The position numbers and the translations under genes were made by a program. A model generated the notes under the pieces. That model ran no database searches and was not told the DNA's origin. It worked only from the letters and a program-made list of their open reading frames with translations. Positions 1 through 8,764 of a DNA stretch of 40,583 nucleotides are shown one piece after another (the stretch's first letter is position 1; the number at the start of each line of letters is the position of its first letter). Origin of the DNA: Treponema sp. (GTDB taxonomy: Bacteria > Spirochaetota > Spirochaetia > Treponematales > Breznakiellaceae); contig JAISBR010000009.1 in the NCBI GenBank assembly GCA_031266095.1, positions 1 through 40,583 on the forward strand, written 5' to 3'.

Positions 1-73
1 AATCCTTGACCCGTTCCCACAAGTCGTCTGTCAATTCCCATGATTTGATACCGCTTCCTGCTATTCTTTTCAT
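1..73 (-). CDS. IS5-type transposase, N-terminal 24 codons (cut by window edge)
   Basis: Reading the minus strand from the ATG at 73 gives a start of MKRIAGSGIKSWELTDD followed by LWERVKD. The pattern W-E-(L/I)-T-D-(D/E)-L-W-E is typical of the N-terminus of IS5-family transposases. A purine-rich ribosome-binding site (AAAGGAAG) sits just upstream of the ATG. Only 24 codons are inside the window, so the catalytic DDE residues cannot be seen and it is not possible to say whether the copy is intact. The IS terminus should lie somewhere to the right of 73, but no terminal inverted repeat can be paired because the other end is missing. The family assignment rests on one short motif. Confidence 0.55.
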   Translation of the reverse strand, partial: MKRIAGSGIKSWELTDDLWERVKD

Positions 74-297
74 ACTTCCTTTATCGGTTCTTTTTTATTC
101 CCGGATAAGTTCTTAGTAAAATAATTATTGTATGTAAACCGCCGGACGACGGCGTTCTTGTTCAACGGGATAATGATCGTATCCGGGAGGATGGTGGCAA
201 CGCACGTGAGCGAACGGGCTATGCCGATTTTACGAGTATGTGTATGTATAGGGCGATTGTTAGTCTTTGTAGTATGAGAAGTTAGGGTAAGGTAGTC

Positions 298-319
298 GGG
301 GGGGGGGGGGGGGGGGGGG
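298..319. repeat. Homopolymeric G tract, 22 bases
   Basis: Twenty-two consecutive G on the plus strand, flanked by TC on the left and TTAC on the right. Runs of this length are hypermutable by slipped-strand mispairing. In Treponema pallidum, G-tracts in promoters of surface-protein genes are known to vary in length. Here the tract is about 294 bases upstream of the first lipoprotein start, and the exact length in a raw read assembly should be treated with caution. Confidence 0.9.
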
Positions 320-452
320 TTACAAAAAGACATAACCGTAGCGCGGACGTTGCCGTGTCCGGCGCTGTCGTTTGCGGGGAGGCTGACTGTACACGTGGCT
401 TGGTCAAAAGCATGGAAACAGTGTAGTTATTTACGGTGTTTTGTACAAGTCT

Positions 453-481
453 TTGTCAAGGATCTTATTACAAGCCATATA
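453..481 (+). promoter_or_regulatory. Possible sigma70 promoter of the lipoprotein/RND operon
   Basis: TTGTCA at 453-458 and CATATA at 476-481 are separated by 17 bases in the AT-rich segment upstream of the first lipoprotein gene. The -10 match is weak. An overlapping alternative uses TTGTAC at 441-446 with CTTATT at 464-469. Either would leave an untranslated leader of more than 100 bases. Confidence 0.25.
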
Positions 482-612
482 GTTTTTTCAAATTCACTAA
501 AGCAAAACCCATAGTTTGACTCATATAAGGGGAATAAAATCCGCTTGGCGCTTCCGGATGATCAGGCGGCGCTTCGGTCCTGGGCCGGGGCGACTTCTTT
601 GGGGAGTTAAAC

Positions 613-1626
613 ATGGGACGAAAAAATAAGGTATGGACTGTGTTTGCGGCGGCGCTGATCTTGGGCGCTTGCGCCGGGGGAAAGTTCGGATTTTCTCCGC
701 GCGCAGCGGATATCGACGGGACAGCGAACTTTCCGCCGGTAGAGACGGCTTCGACGGTGGAAACGGTACGGCTCAATATGACCGACCTGAGCCGCATGTT
801 GGAAGAACTGGCCGAGGCGGAACGAAGCGGTGCATACGCGCCCGGTATGGGGCTTGCGGAGTCCGGTCTGCGGGAGAGCGCCGGAGACTATGCCGGCGCG
901 GTGGCGGCGGCATATAAGGAATTGGCTTGGGGTTACGGCTGGGGCGTTATTCAAAAGCAAACGCTGGAACAGGGGCTGTTGAATGTACTTGCCCTGAAAA
1001 AAACCGGCGGCGAAGAGGCCGCAGTACGGACCGCGGAGGGAATTTTAGCCTTTACCCGGGGACAATGGGCTGAGGCGGAAAAAACGCTCGGTCCCTTGTT
1101 CGACGAGAGTGAGGAGCCGGACGGTTTTGTCCGGTGGATGGTTCTGGTTTGCGCTCTGGAACAAAACAGGGATGACCGGCAGGCGGGCGCGGCATACCGG
1201 GCTATCAGAGCTCGTTATGGGCAGTTCCCCGAGTATTGGTATCGGGGCGCCCGGATCTTTACGGGGGCCATTGCCGCGGAATACGCGGAGCAGTGTATCA
1301 GCCTTGTCCCTAACGGTCCCTTTGCCGGGGAATGCCGGAATATTCTGGCGTCCTTCGCCGGCCTTAAAAAAGAAGACGGTTCGTTCCTGAAATCAAAACT
1401 GGAGATAGAAGACATTATTTCCCGATCCCTCGGTCAAGGGGATCCTGAAATCCTTAGCCCTCTCATTGCGCTTATCGCCCTTCCTGATAATCCCTACACG
1501 ATCTACGCCCTGGGCGCGCTGCGGGCGCTCGCGGCGGCGCCAAAATACAGGGATTATTTCAGTTCGCTGGCCGCAGGATCCGAAGGGCGGCTGGCTGAAA
1601 GGCTTGCATATATCTGCCGGGGTTAA
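613..1626 (+). CDS. Lipoprotein of unknown function, helical/TPR-like, first gene of RND operon
   Basis: This gene encodes 337 residues. The start has an ideal site, GGGGAG six bases upstream. The N-terminus has two basic residues, a hydrophobic stretch and the lipobox LGAC with the lipidated Cys at residue 20, so the product should be an exported lipoprotein. The rest is Ala/Glu-rich and predicted helical, with repeated motifs resembling TPR or SEL-like hairpins (for example AEGILAFTRGQWAEAEKTL near residues 145-160), but no family is recognised with certainty. It ends one base before the next ATG. Its place at the head of a string of envelope genes suggests an accessory role, perhaps scaffolding, in the RND-type complex encoded downstream. 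That role is inferred from context only. Confidence 0.8.
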   Translation: MGRKNKVWTVFAAALILGACAGGKFGFSPRAADIDGTANFPPVETASTVETVRLNMTDLSRMLEELAEAERSGAYAPGMGLAESGLRESAGDYAGAVAAAYKELAWGYGWGVIQKQTLEQGLLNVLALKKTGGEEAAVRTAEGILAFTRGQWAEAEKTLGPLFDESEEPDGFVRWMVLVCALEQNRDDRQAGAAYRAIRARYGQFPEYWYRGARIFTGAIAAEYAEQCISLVPNGPFAGECRNILASFAGLKKEDGSFLKSKLEIEDIISRSLGQGDPEILSPLIALIALPDNPYTIYALGALRALAAAPKYRDYFSSLAAGSEGRLAERLAYICRG

Positions 1627-1627
1627 C

Positions 1628-2290
1628 ATGAGAACGATTATTAGACGACACCAGGACTGCCTGCGGGTAATGCCCTGCATTCTCTTTTGTGCGGCTTCCC
1701 TCTTCGCGGGTTCCTGCGCCGCCGCTGAGGAAGATCTGTACCGCTACGCCAGGGCCGGTGAAATGTATGCCCAGGGCCGTTTCTCGGAAACCGCTGAACT
1801 TCTTGAAGGAATCAAAAACTTTCCGCCGGCTCTGGTACTCAGGGCCAAGGCGGAATATTTTTCAGGGGAGCTTGAAAAATCCGAAAATTCCTGTCGCCTT
1901 GCAATCAGGCGGCGGCCCTCGGCGTACGAGGCAAGACTCTATCTGGCCAGGATTCTTCGAGACAAAGGGGAGCCGGCCGGGGCGGAACGGATCGCCGAAT
2001 CCCTGCTGACGGATAATCCCCAGGATATCCGGGCACTGCGTTTTGCGTCAGGACTTGCCCGGGAACGGGGAAAGACCGAAGAGGCCGCAGCCTTCCTGGA
2101 TCAGGCGGCGGAACTTTCCGCCGAATGCGCTCTGGTTCTGCTGGACCGTTCCCGGCTGCACTGGACTGCAGGCAGGGGAACCCAGGCGCTTGAGGATCTT
2201 GCCCTGGCCAAGGCAATGCTTCCCCGGGATACGCCGCTCTCGCGGTCCGTTGAACATCTTGAATCCTCTATAAAGGAGGCTCTGCAATGA
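1628..2290 (+). CDS. TPR-repeat lipoprotein
   Basis: The product has 220 residues from the ATG at 1628, two bases after the previous stop. An in-frame start 54 codons upstream lies inside the previous gene and lacks a signal peptide, so it is rejected. A hydrophobic segment ends in a lipobox-like FAGSC with Cys at residue 30. Residues about 35-200 form TPR-like helix pairs: a unit with YAQGRFSETAELLEG, another with AEYFSGELEKSENSC, another with LARILRDKGEPAGAERI, and further units to the C-terminus. TPR proteins usually mediate protein-protein contacts. As a lipoprotein it would act on the periplasmic face of a membrane, probably as an assembly factor for the complex encoded downstream (inference). 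Its stop overlaps the next start (ATGA), indicating translational coupling. Confidence 0.82.
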   Translation: MRTIIRRHQDCLRVMPCILFCAASLFAGSCAAAEEDLYRYARAGEMYAQGRFSETAELLEGIKNFPPALVLRAKAEYFSGELEKSENSCRLAIRRRPSAYEARLYLARILRDKGEPAGAERIAESLLTDNPQDIRALRFASGLARERGKTEEAAAFLDQAAELSAECALVLLDRSRLHWTAGRGTQALEDLALAKAMLPRDTPLSRSVEHLESSIKEALQ

Positions 2291-2856
2291 GACGCCGGTT
2301 TATTCGAAAAACGGTGAAGCACTTCTCAAAACCGATTGAGTTTTGGGGAAGGCCGGTCATTTTGGTTTTTACAGCGATGCTCTTTTTCTCTTGTGAATCA
2401 ATGCCTGTCAATTATTCCCGAAGTAAATCCTGGCTTTTGAGAGATAAAAACCTCTGGGGGACTTTCAGCCTGCTTGGAGTATCGGTTGACCGGACAGGCG
2501 GCTGGGACTCGGTGGAAAAGGAAATTATTGGACTTGCCCCGCTCTGCTTTTGGGAAGAAGGCTGTCAGATGATAAGCGATGGCAAACCCGCGGATTACGC
2601 GGCGGATATACAGCTTAGGGAACGGGAATACAGTTCAGGCTGGAGGACAAAGCGTTCTCTTTCAGTGGAGGTACGGATTTGGGCTTATGCCGATGGAGAG
2701 AAATCGGTTTACGCGAAAACCCTGCCTCTGGCTGCGGGGAGGGTTATCGCCACCGGAGATCGCAGCCTTTCTTCTTTCGAAACGACGAACCGTATGCTTT
2801 CTCAGGCAATACGGAAAGCGGTGAGACAGCTGGCCGTACAAAAAGGAAAAGCGTGA
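2287..2856 (+). CDS. Small lipoprotein of unknown function
   Basis: The product has 189 residues. The start overlaps the previous stop as ATGA and has a strong Shine-Dalgarno (AAAGGAGG, seven-base spacing). After a basic N-terminus of about 22 residues there is a hydrophobic stretch and the lipobox-like FFSC with Cys at residue 36. The mature part is mixed beta/alpha, with alternating hydrophobic strands around residues 110-150 and a helical C-terminus. The overall look is reminiscent of small outer-membrane-associated lipoproteins, but no family is recognised. The stop TGA and the next start ATG share a base (TGATG), so it belongs to the same operon as the TolC-like gene. Function unknown. 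Confidence 0.75.
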   Translation: MRRRFIRKTVKHFSKPIEFWGRPVILVFTAMLFFSCESMPVNYSRSKSWLLRDKNLWGTFSLLGVSVDRTGGWDSVEKEIIGLAPLCFWEEGCQMISDGKPADYAADIQLREREYSSGWRTKRSLSVEVRIWAYADGEKSVYAKTLPLAAGRVIATGDRSLSSFETTNRMLSQAIRKAVRQLAVQKGKA

Positions 2857-4313
2857 TGCGTTTTTTTTCAAGGCCCGTCATTTCGGCGCTGTTTCTGGTT
2901 TCCGCCGCCGCCCTGCATGCACAGGCCGGTGATCCCGCTTCCGTATCAGGTGAAAATTATCGGCGTTCCCTGAGTTTCGCGGCAGCGATGGATATGGCAA
3001 CAGCTTCCTCGGCGGAACTGCGAAACGCCTACGCCTCACAGGGGCTTAAGGATCGGGCCTGGCTGCTGGGAATCCGCGCCTATCTTCCCCGGCTGGGATT
3101 GAATATTTCAGAGAATGACCGATTGCAGCAGCTTGGTCCGGATTCATTTTTGAAAAATTACGGGATCAGCCTGGATCAGCTGCTCTGGGACGGCGGCAGA
3201 ACTTCCATGTCCCGAAAACTTGAGCGGCTGGATCTCAACCTGTCCCAATCCCGCCTGGGGAGAATGGCTTCCGATATTGCTGAGTCCGCTCTAAGCGCCT
3301 ATCGAAATGTGCTTTTGTCAAGGGAGGTTCTGGCGATCAGGGAAACGGCGCTGCAATCTTTGATGGAACAGCGGCGGATTCTCGCGGAAGAGACGGCGCT
3401 CGGTCTCGCTCTGCCGATGGATCTGAGCGAGGCGGATCTTAGCCTGGCCGGGGCCCGGCTCGAGATACATTCTCTCCGTTCAGATTTGGTAGAAATGGAA
3501 AAACAATTTGCCGAACTCCTTGGACTGGATTCCCTGCCCGTACTGGCGGAAACCGTTGATATTAACCGCGAGCTTATTCTGCCCAGCGCCTCGGCGGCAG
3601 GTTCCCTGGCTGAACAGCGGAATCCGGAACTGGCGGAATCCCGTTTTTCCATCACCAAAAAAGAAGGGGAACTGCGTTATGTCTCCCGTTCCTGGATTCC
3701 GGCTTTCAGGATCACGGGGAGTTTCGGACTCAACGGTCAAACTTATCCCCTTACACATCACACATGGTCGCTGGGCTTGAGTGTTGAATTTTCCAGCCCG
3801 TGGTTTCAAAACAGCTTCGGTATTCAGGCAGGCTGGGAGCCGCCTTATGACAAGAGCGCCCAGTTTCAGAACAGCCTGACTCCCCTGCCGGACCCCGCCG
3901 CCGGACTGAATAAAAGCCAGGCGCGGCTGGCCCTGGCCCTGGAAAAAGAAAAATACCGGATCACTTTTGAGCGGGCCGGACGTTCCGCCCGGCGGGGAGT
4001 GGAAAAGTGCCTCTTGGCGGATCAAAAACGAAGACTGGCGGTAGAGGCAATCAGCCTTGCCGCCGAGCGTTACCATGTTGAGGAAGTCCGGCTCAGCCTG
4101 GGCCAAATCACCAGGCTGGATCTTATGGAGGCGTTTATCGAATACAGCCAAAAGGAAATTGCCGCGGTGGAAACGGCGATAACCGTGCTGGAAGCCGAAC
4201 AGGAACTGGAACGGATTTTGGATCTCAGGCCCGGAGAACTGACCGCCTTCGCAGCAGCCGGGAACAAATCGATTGACGATTTTGTTTTATCGCATAACAG
4301 GAGCGAATTATGA
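2856..4313 (+). CDS. TolC-family outer-membrane efflux protein
   Basis: This gene encodes 485 residues. The frame is open further upstream, but the start at 2856 carries a Sec signal peptide (MRFFSRPVISALFLVSAAA) ending near ALHAQA and has an AAAGGA ribosome-binding site. The mature protein has the TolC/outer-membrane-factor pattern: two long alpha-helical repeats rich in Ala, Leu, Arg and Glu (around residues 120-210 and 350-480) separated by strand-rich parts, including a segment with LGLSVEFSSPWF. The paired motif ...SALSAYRNVLLSREV... in the first half and ...AAERYHVEEVRLSLGQ... in the second is typical. It should form the trimeric outer-membrane channel of a tripartite pump or exporter together with the fusion protein and RND subunits downstream. 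Its stop overlaps the next start by four bases (ATGA). Confidence 0.88.
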   Translation: MRFFSRPVISALFLVSAAALHAQAGDPASVSGENYRRSLSFAAAMDMATASSAELRNAYASQGLKDRAWLLGIRAYLPRLGLNISENDRLQQLGPDSFLKNYGISLDQLLWDGGRTSMSRKLERLDLNLSQSRLGRMASDIAESALSAYRNVLLSREVLAIRETALQSLMEQRRILAEETALGLALPMDLSEADLSLAGARLEIHSLRSDLVEMEKQFAELLGLDSLPVLAETVDINRELILPSASAAGSLAEQRNPELAESRFSITKKEGELRYVSRSWIPAFRITGSFGLNGQTYPLTHHTWSLGLSVEFSSPWFQNSFGIQAGWEPPYDKSAQFQNSLTPLPDPAAGLNKSQARLALALEKEKYRITFERAGRSARRGVEKCLLADQKRRLAVEAISLAAERYHVEEVRLSLGQITRLDLMEAFIEYSQKEIAAVETAITVLEAEQELERILDLRPGELTAFAAAGNKSIDDFVLSHNRSEL

Positions 4314-5710
4314 ATATAATTTTTCTGAAAGGGAGTAACGATTCAAGCCGGAATCGGCATGCCGTAAATCAACGGAGCTTAGGGTTATTCCTATTTCTCC
4401 TTCTTCCGGCCTTGTTTTTTTCGGTGTGCGCGGAAAAGCGGCAGCCTGTTGAAGAAGAGTCGCCGCGCGGTGTCAAAGGAGTCTCCGTTACGACACGCGA
4501 ATTGCCGGAAGAAACCGGCGGTTTTGGATCTCTTTCCTTTCTTACCAAAGTCGATGTAGCTGCGCCCCAGGATGGCAGGATCAAACAACTGTATTTCCGT
4601 GAGGGTGATACGGTAGGACGGGGAATACCGCTGGTTCTGCTGGATAATTCTCAGATTGGGCTGGCGGTGGAACGGGCTGAAAACAACTACTCCCAGGCAA
4701 GGGCGGCCCGCGATCTGGCCGGTTCGCGGCTTTTGGAAGGAGAATTTCAGGCTGAGGCCCGGCTTCTTGCCATTGAAAAGGCCGAGGCTGAATTGACCCA
4801 GTTAAAAAGAAACTGGGAAGAGGATCAGCGGAAACACCTGAATCAGGAAGTACTGTTCCAGGCCGGAGGCATCCACATCGAGGCTATACTGACAAGCCGT
4901 TTCAGCCTGCAATCCGAATGGGAGCAGATCCTCATTATGGAGAAGGATCTGGAGATCCTCCGCATAGGCTGCCGGGACAGAGATCTTGTCGCGGCGGGTT
5001 ATCCCGTTCCCTCAGACGTGGTGGAACACCGCCGCGCGCTTGTTTCTCTGATGACCACAAGCCTCAGCGCGGAACTGGGAGCGGCCGCTGCCCAGTTGGA
5101 GGCCACTGAAAAAGAACTCTCCTCAGCGCGAATCGCCCGGGAAGAGCTGCTGGTACGCAGTCCAACTTTGGGTGTAATAGGGGCCAGGTATTTTGAGGAA
5201 GGGGAACGGGTCAAGGCTGAGGATAAAATACTCACCCTTATGGATACCGCTTCCCTATACGCGATCTTCCCGGTCCCTGAGAAGGACGCTCTCCGCCTTG
5301 AAAAAGGCATGAGTGCCCTGGTGCGGATTGACGGAACCGGTGAAAGCCGGGAAGGCCGTGTGGATCTGGTCTATCCCCAGGCGGACAGTCAGATACTGAG
5401 TTTTATGGTACGGGTACTGCTGCTGGACGCCGGGGATCTCAGGCCGGGAATGTTTGCCAGGGTCCAGGTGATACTTGGCCCTCCCCGGCTGGTGACCGCC
5501 ATTCCGGAGTCTTCGATTATCAACAAAAGAAATAATGAAGGAATTGTTTTTGTGATTAACGGGAATGTTTTGTCGGAACGGAAAGTAGTCCTGGGACTCG
5601 TCCTTGATGAGGAACGGGAAATTACCTCAGGCCTTGACGCAGGTGAGTTAGTTGTACTGCGCCCTGATTCTGAGCTGCAGGAGGGAACCTATGTCTCGCT
5701 GGTTGATTAA
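4310..5710 (+). CDS. Membrane-fusion protein (HlyD/AcrA-type), probable lipoprotein
   Basis: The product has 466 residues. The site AGGAG and the ATGA overlap with the TolC-like gene support the start. An unusually long N-region of about 22 residues precedes the hydrophobic segment. The candidate lipidated Cys is residue 40 in FFSVC; Val at -1 is atypical, so lipidation is likely but not certain. The first half-motif of the barrel-sandwich (lipoyl-like) domain is VAAPQDGRIKQLYF near residue 82 and the second is LLVRSPTLGVIGARYF near residue 283. Between them is a coiled-coil hairpin of roughly 190 residues, longer than in AcrA. The beta-barrel and membrane-proximal domains follow. It should bridge the RND subunits in the inner membrane to the TolC-like channel. 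The C-terminus overlaps the next gene by 20 bases. Confidence 0.88.
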   Translation: MNIIFLKGSNDSSRNRHAVNQRSLGLFLFLLLPALFFSVCAEKRQPVEEESPRGVKGVSVTTRELPEETGGFGSLSFLTKVDVAAPQDGRIKQLYFREGDTVGRGIPLVLLDNSQIGLAVERAENNYSQARAARDLAGSRLLEGEFQAEARLLAIEKAEAELTQLKRNWEEDQRKHLNQEVLFQAGGIHIEAILTSRFSLQSEWEQILIMEKDLEILRIGCRDRDLVAAGYPVPSDVVEHRRALVSLMTTSLSAELGAAAAQLEATEKELSSARIAREELLVRSPTLGVIGARYFEEGERVKAEDKILTLMDTASLYAIFPVPEKDALRLEKGMSALVRIDGTGESREGRVDLVYPQADSQILSFMVRVLLLDAGDLRPGMFARVQVILGPPRLVTAIPESSIINKRNNEGIVFVINGNVLSERKVVLGLVLDEEREITSGLDAGELVVLRPDSELQEGTYVSLVD

Positions 5711-7166
5711 TATCTTTTTAATTTTTTCGGCCATGTTTGTTTCCTGTGACACGAACAGTGGATATATACCAGGGTTTATGGATCTTCGTCCCATCGGCAT
5801 GACCATCACCCCATCGGAATCAGACGCCCTGCTTGACGGTGAATACAGTCCGGTTATCCTCAGCTTTGATACGGAGATGAGGAAAGAAGAAACCGAAGGT
5901 ATATTGCAAATAAATTCCGATACCGGAGCGGCGGCAGGAGACCGTTTTTGGAAAGGCAGCAAACTGTACTTTGTACCGGCCCCGCCGTGGACAGCGGGAA
6001 CTCGTTATGCGCTAAATATTTCAGGAACTGCCTATTCCGAGGACGGAAGGGAACTCCGGCTTGAGCGTTATATATCCTTTTTTGCGATCAATAAGTCCGC
6101 CCCGCCCCGGCTGGAAAATTTCAGCCCCAACGACGGCGCGTCTGTGGAGACAAGCGGTTTGACTCTGGAACTTCATTTTTCCTGTCCCATGGAAAGGTTC
6201 AGCGTTGAGGCCGCTTTTACCATTGAGGGAGCGGGAGAGAAGAAATTTGAATGGTCAGACGATGACACGGTTCTTAAGATTATTATGGAAAAGCCCCTGC
6301 TGCCATGGACCGTATATCATTGGACCCTGAAGGACGACGCAAAAAGCCGCGACGGGGTTCCTCTGGCGCGAGAAATTTCTGCCCGGTTCAGTACTGATTT
6401 GGATAAACTTCTGCCCCAGGTGACCGGGGTGTTTCCTGTAATCTTCTCCGGAGGCCGCTGGCTTCCCACAGGCGGCAGTATTGAAGGAGACCTTGGTTCC
6501 GGACAGGGGATCATTGTTGAATTTAACAAGCCCATGGGGGAAAACATGCTCCGGTCGCTCCGATTCGATCCTGAGCTCGCGGGCAGGACTGAAGCCTTGT
6601 CTGACAAGAGCTTTGTTTTTATCCCCAGCCGGGACCCTGAGCCGGAAAGGGCCTATACTCTCATAGTTTCCGCTGATACCAAAGACGCCGGCGGCCTTAA
6701 ACTGGGTACTGATTATCGCATAACATTTATTCCCGATATTCCTTTTTTAAAGATCATCTCATTCAGCGTTGACGGTGCTTCTTTCCAGAACGGGGCCGGC
6801 AGTTCAATAGTTGATTTTATCAATAACTCCAGACTGCCAATTTCACTGGATACGGCGGCCCAGGGAATTTTTCGTTTTACCATCCGTTTTTCCCTGCCCT
6901 TCAGCCCTGGGGCAAAGCTGGACACGGCGCTGGCGATTTCCCTCAGCCCGTACTTTCCGGGGACCCTGAATTCCACAGCCCTGCGTTCTGTTACATGGCT
7001 TTCGGATGACCGTCTCAGGATGGAATGGGAAGGCCTGGAAACAGGAAACACCGGTGAAGCTCATCTTTACCGTCTTTTAATTCCCGGGGGTAAAGGGGGA
7101 ATCCAAAACGGCGGCGGCATGTTCTTTGAGGAAGATCAGATTCTTTATTTGGAGACAATTCAATGA
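5691..7166 (+). CDS. Lipoprotein with SbsA/Big_5-type Ig-like domains (first of two)
   Basis: The product has 491 residues from the ATG at 5691, which has a good site (GCAGGAGGG, about six-base spacing). An in-frame start 13 codons upstream lacks a signal. A hydrophobic N-terminus ends in FVSC with Cys at residue 19, followed by Asp. Ig-like modules of the SbsA/Big_5 type recur: each has a phrase such as F(V/I)P.PPWTAGTRYAL followed by DG or AGG and a strand. Copies are seen around residues 85-125, 190-240 and 300-345, with a more divergent C-terminal module. Such domains are common in spirochaete surface lipoproteins. Encoding two of them between the fusion protein and the RND subunits is not part of a normal efflux operon and suggests a structural or substrate-receiving role (inference). 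Confidence 0.82.
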   Translation: MSRWLINIFLIFSAMFVSCDTNSGYIPGFMDLRPIGMTITPSESDALLDGEYSPVILSFDTEMRKEETEGILQINSDTGAAAGDRFWKGSKLYFVPAPPWTAGTRYALNISGTAYSEDGRELRLERYISFFAINKSAPPRLENFSPNDGASVETSGLTLELHFSCPMERFSVEAAFTIEGAGEKKFEWSDDDTVLKIIMEKPLLPWTVYHWTLKDDAKSRDGVPLAREISARFSTDLDKLLPQVTGVFPVIFSGGRWLPTGGSIEGDLGSGQGIIVEFNKPMGENMLRSLRFDPELAGRTEALSDKSFVFIPSRDPEPERAYTLIVSADTKDAGGLKLGTDYRITFIPDIPFLKIISFSVDGASFQNGAGSSIVDFINNSRLPISLDTAAQGIFRFTIRFSLPFSPGAKLDTALAISLSPYFPGTLNSTALRSVTWLSDDRLRMEWEGLETGNTGEAHLYRLLIPGGKGGIQNGGGMFFEEDQILYLETIQ

Positions 7167-8755
7167 GTAGCAGAATAGATAAGGGCGGCGGATACACGGG
7201 TGTACCTGCAAGGAAGAGCCGTAAAGGCCGTGTACTCTTCGTGCTTTTTTTCGCCCTTGTTTCCTGTACGGACGGCGGACTGGGCTTTTCCGGCGATCTG
7301 CTGCGGGATTCCGTTTTTGAGGTTTCAAAATGGAGTCCTGGCGGCGGCTACTACGCCGATTCTTCGGCAATTTCAGTGTCGCTCAGCTTTTCCCATGTCC
7401 CCGACAGGGCGAGCGTGGAGCGGTATTTTTCCCTTACCGCCGACGGGAAACACCTGAGCGGCGCTTTTCGCTGGGACGGCGGCCTTATGCGATTCATTCC
7501 TGACGCCCTTCTGGAAATAAACCGGGACTATGTGCTGAGTGTCAGGGCGGATGCCCATGATGAGCGGGGGCTTTCCATGGACAAGGGTTTTGAGGGACGC
7601 TTCACCACACGGCCGGATAATACCCGGCCCGCGCTGATTTCTGTGTTACCCGCAATGAATAGTACGGTAAAAGATCTCAACACCGATGTTTGCCTTGTTT
7701 TTTCAGGCCCCATAACCCTTAATTCGTTACGTGACCATGTTTCATTTGACCCGTCTATAAACGGCTTGTGGCGCCTGGAAGAGGATGGGACCGCCGCTGT
7801 TTTTAGCCCGGCGACTCCGTGGGATTACGGTAAACGCTATGTGCTTAGAATATCGGCCTCATTTGAGGACAGTAACGGTATGACCATAGGCAATGATTTT
7901 TCAAGTGTCTTCACTATAGGGACGGACACGGATAAGCCATATTTAACCGGTGTATGGCGTATAACGGCAAAAAAAGATGACAAGAGACTTTCAGGCACGG
8001 TGGATAATTCCGGCTGGGAAAAAGATGACCGGCTGCGGTTTAGATTTTCCGAACCGGTGGATACCCTGTCGGTGAAAAATTGTCTTTCCGCCGAGGGAGC
8101 TCCGTTGCTGCGCATGGAAACTATGCCCGGTTTATACGATGAGGCGGTTTTTAGCTTTGAGAGTCCGCCTGCCCATGAAAGCCGTTTCTCTTTCAGGCTG
8201 AAAGCCGGAGTAAAGGACAGCGCCGGAAATGAGAGCGTGGATGAATATGCGTTCAAAATATATGCGGACGGCGGACAGTCAAAGCCGCCGGCACTTGTGG
8301 GTATCAGGATTCCTATGGCGCCGGACAGTGAAACAGATAAGGAATTAACCAGCTATGAAATTGATTCTCTCTTTGAGGATATTCCGATCAACGCCGCCAG
8401 CGCCCTTGATAATGGGAAAGATCGTTATCCATATAACGAGAAGACCGAGACATGGATCGAGTGTTACTTTGAAACCGCTCCCGGCCTCTCGGTAGATACT
8501 CTTTCGCTTATGGCCCTGTTTCACATTGAAACGAGCAACAATGTTCTTGTTTTTTCACCCCGGCTTATTAAAGAAAGCGGCTTCTCGGTTTCGGACAGCC
8601 GTCCAGGATGGGAACAATACCAGCGTCTTGAGATCAGGGGATTCCTCACCAACACGATTAATTCGGGGGTGGTGAATATTCATGTCGATTCGGGATTACA
8701 AGACAGCGGCGGGAACCGGAATGAAAAAAAATTCCGCATTTCCTTGTTAAAGTGA
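7163..8755 (+). CDS. Lipoprotein with SbsA/Big_5-type Ig-like domains (second of two)
   Basis: The product has 530 residues, and its start overlaps the previous stop as ATGA. The N-region is long and basic (RKSRKGR), the hydrophobic core ends in ALVSC with Cys at residue 35. It resembles the preceding gene in layout: repeated Ig-like modules with phrases such as FIPDALLEINRDYVL, FSPATPWDYGKRYVL and a DSAGN turn. A C-terminal part of about 150 residues (from about 380) does not match that pattern clearly. The two proteins may be ancient duplicates, since they are similar in architecture but not near-identical. It precedes the first RND gene by nine bases. Its function is unknown; it may act as an envelope-anchored partner of the exporter. 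Confidence 0.8.
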   Translation: MSSRIDKGGGYTGVPARKSRKGRVLFVLFFALVSCTDGGLGFSGDLLRDSVFEVSKWSPGGGYYADSSAISVSLSFSHVPDRASVERYFSLTADGKHLSGAFRWDGGLMRFIPDALLEINRDYVLSVRADAHDERGLSMDKGFEGRFTTRPDNTRPALISVLPAMNSTVKDLNTDVCLVFSGPITLNSLRDHVSFDPSINGLWRLEEDGTAAVFSPATPWDYGKRYVLRISASFEDSNGMTIGNDFSSVFTIGTDTDKPYLTGVWRITAKKDDKRLSGTVDNSGWEKDDRLRFRFSEPVDTLSVKNCLSAEGAPLLRMETMPGLYDEAVFSFESPPAHESRFSFRLKAGVKDSAGNESVDEYAFKIYADGGQSKPPALVGIRIPMAPDSETDKELTSYEIDSLFEDIPINAASALDNGKDRYPYNEKTETWIECYFETAPGLSVDTLSLMALFHIETSNNVLVFSPRLIKESGFSVSDSRPGWEQYQRLEIRGFLTNTINSGVVNIHVDSGLQDSGGNRNEKKFRISLLK

Positions 8756-8764
8756 GGAACGTTA

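Larger units (their letters stand above)
74..612. other. Gene-poor stretch between transposase and lipoprotein operon
   Basis: No convincing gene is seen in these 539 bases. The stretch contains a run of 22 G (298-319), an imperfect GC-rich hairpin around 340-365, an AT-rich segment (about 420-540) that could hold the promoter of the following operon, and a GC-rich segment (about 540-600) leading to the Shine-Dalgarno GGGGAG at 601-606. An open frame on the minus strand through the G-run encodes a proline run and has no other protein-like character. Confidence 0.6.

Noticed and set aside
70..333. Open frame on the minus strand through the G tract, encoding seven prolines
   Set aside because: It owes its start region to the homopolymer, has no ribosome-binding site or protein-like composition, and overlaps the better supported transposase start.
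2679..2855. Upstream extension of the TolC-like gene
   Set aside because: The extension lies inside the preceding lipoprotein gene and would bury the signal peptide that begins at 2856.
3480..4151. Long minus-strand frame (223 codons) opposite the TolC-like gene
   Set aside because: Antisense shadow of a well supported gene; no family motif or ribosome-binding site. The same holds for plus-strand frames opposite accC (26255-26860) and fabV (27791-28471).
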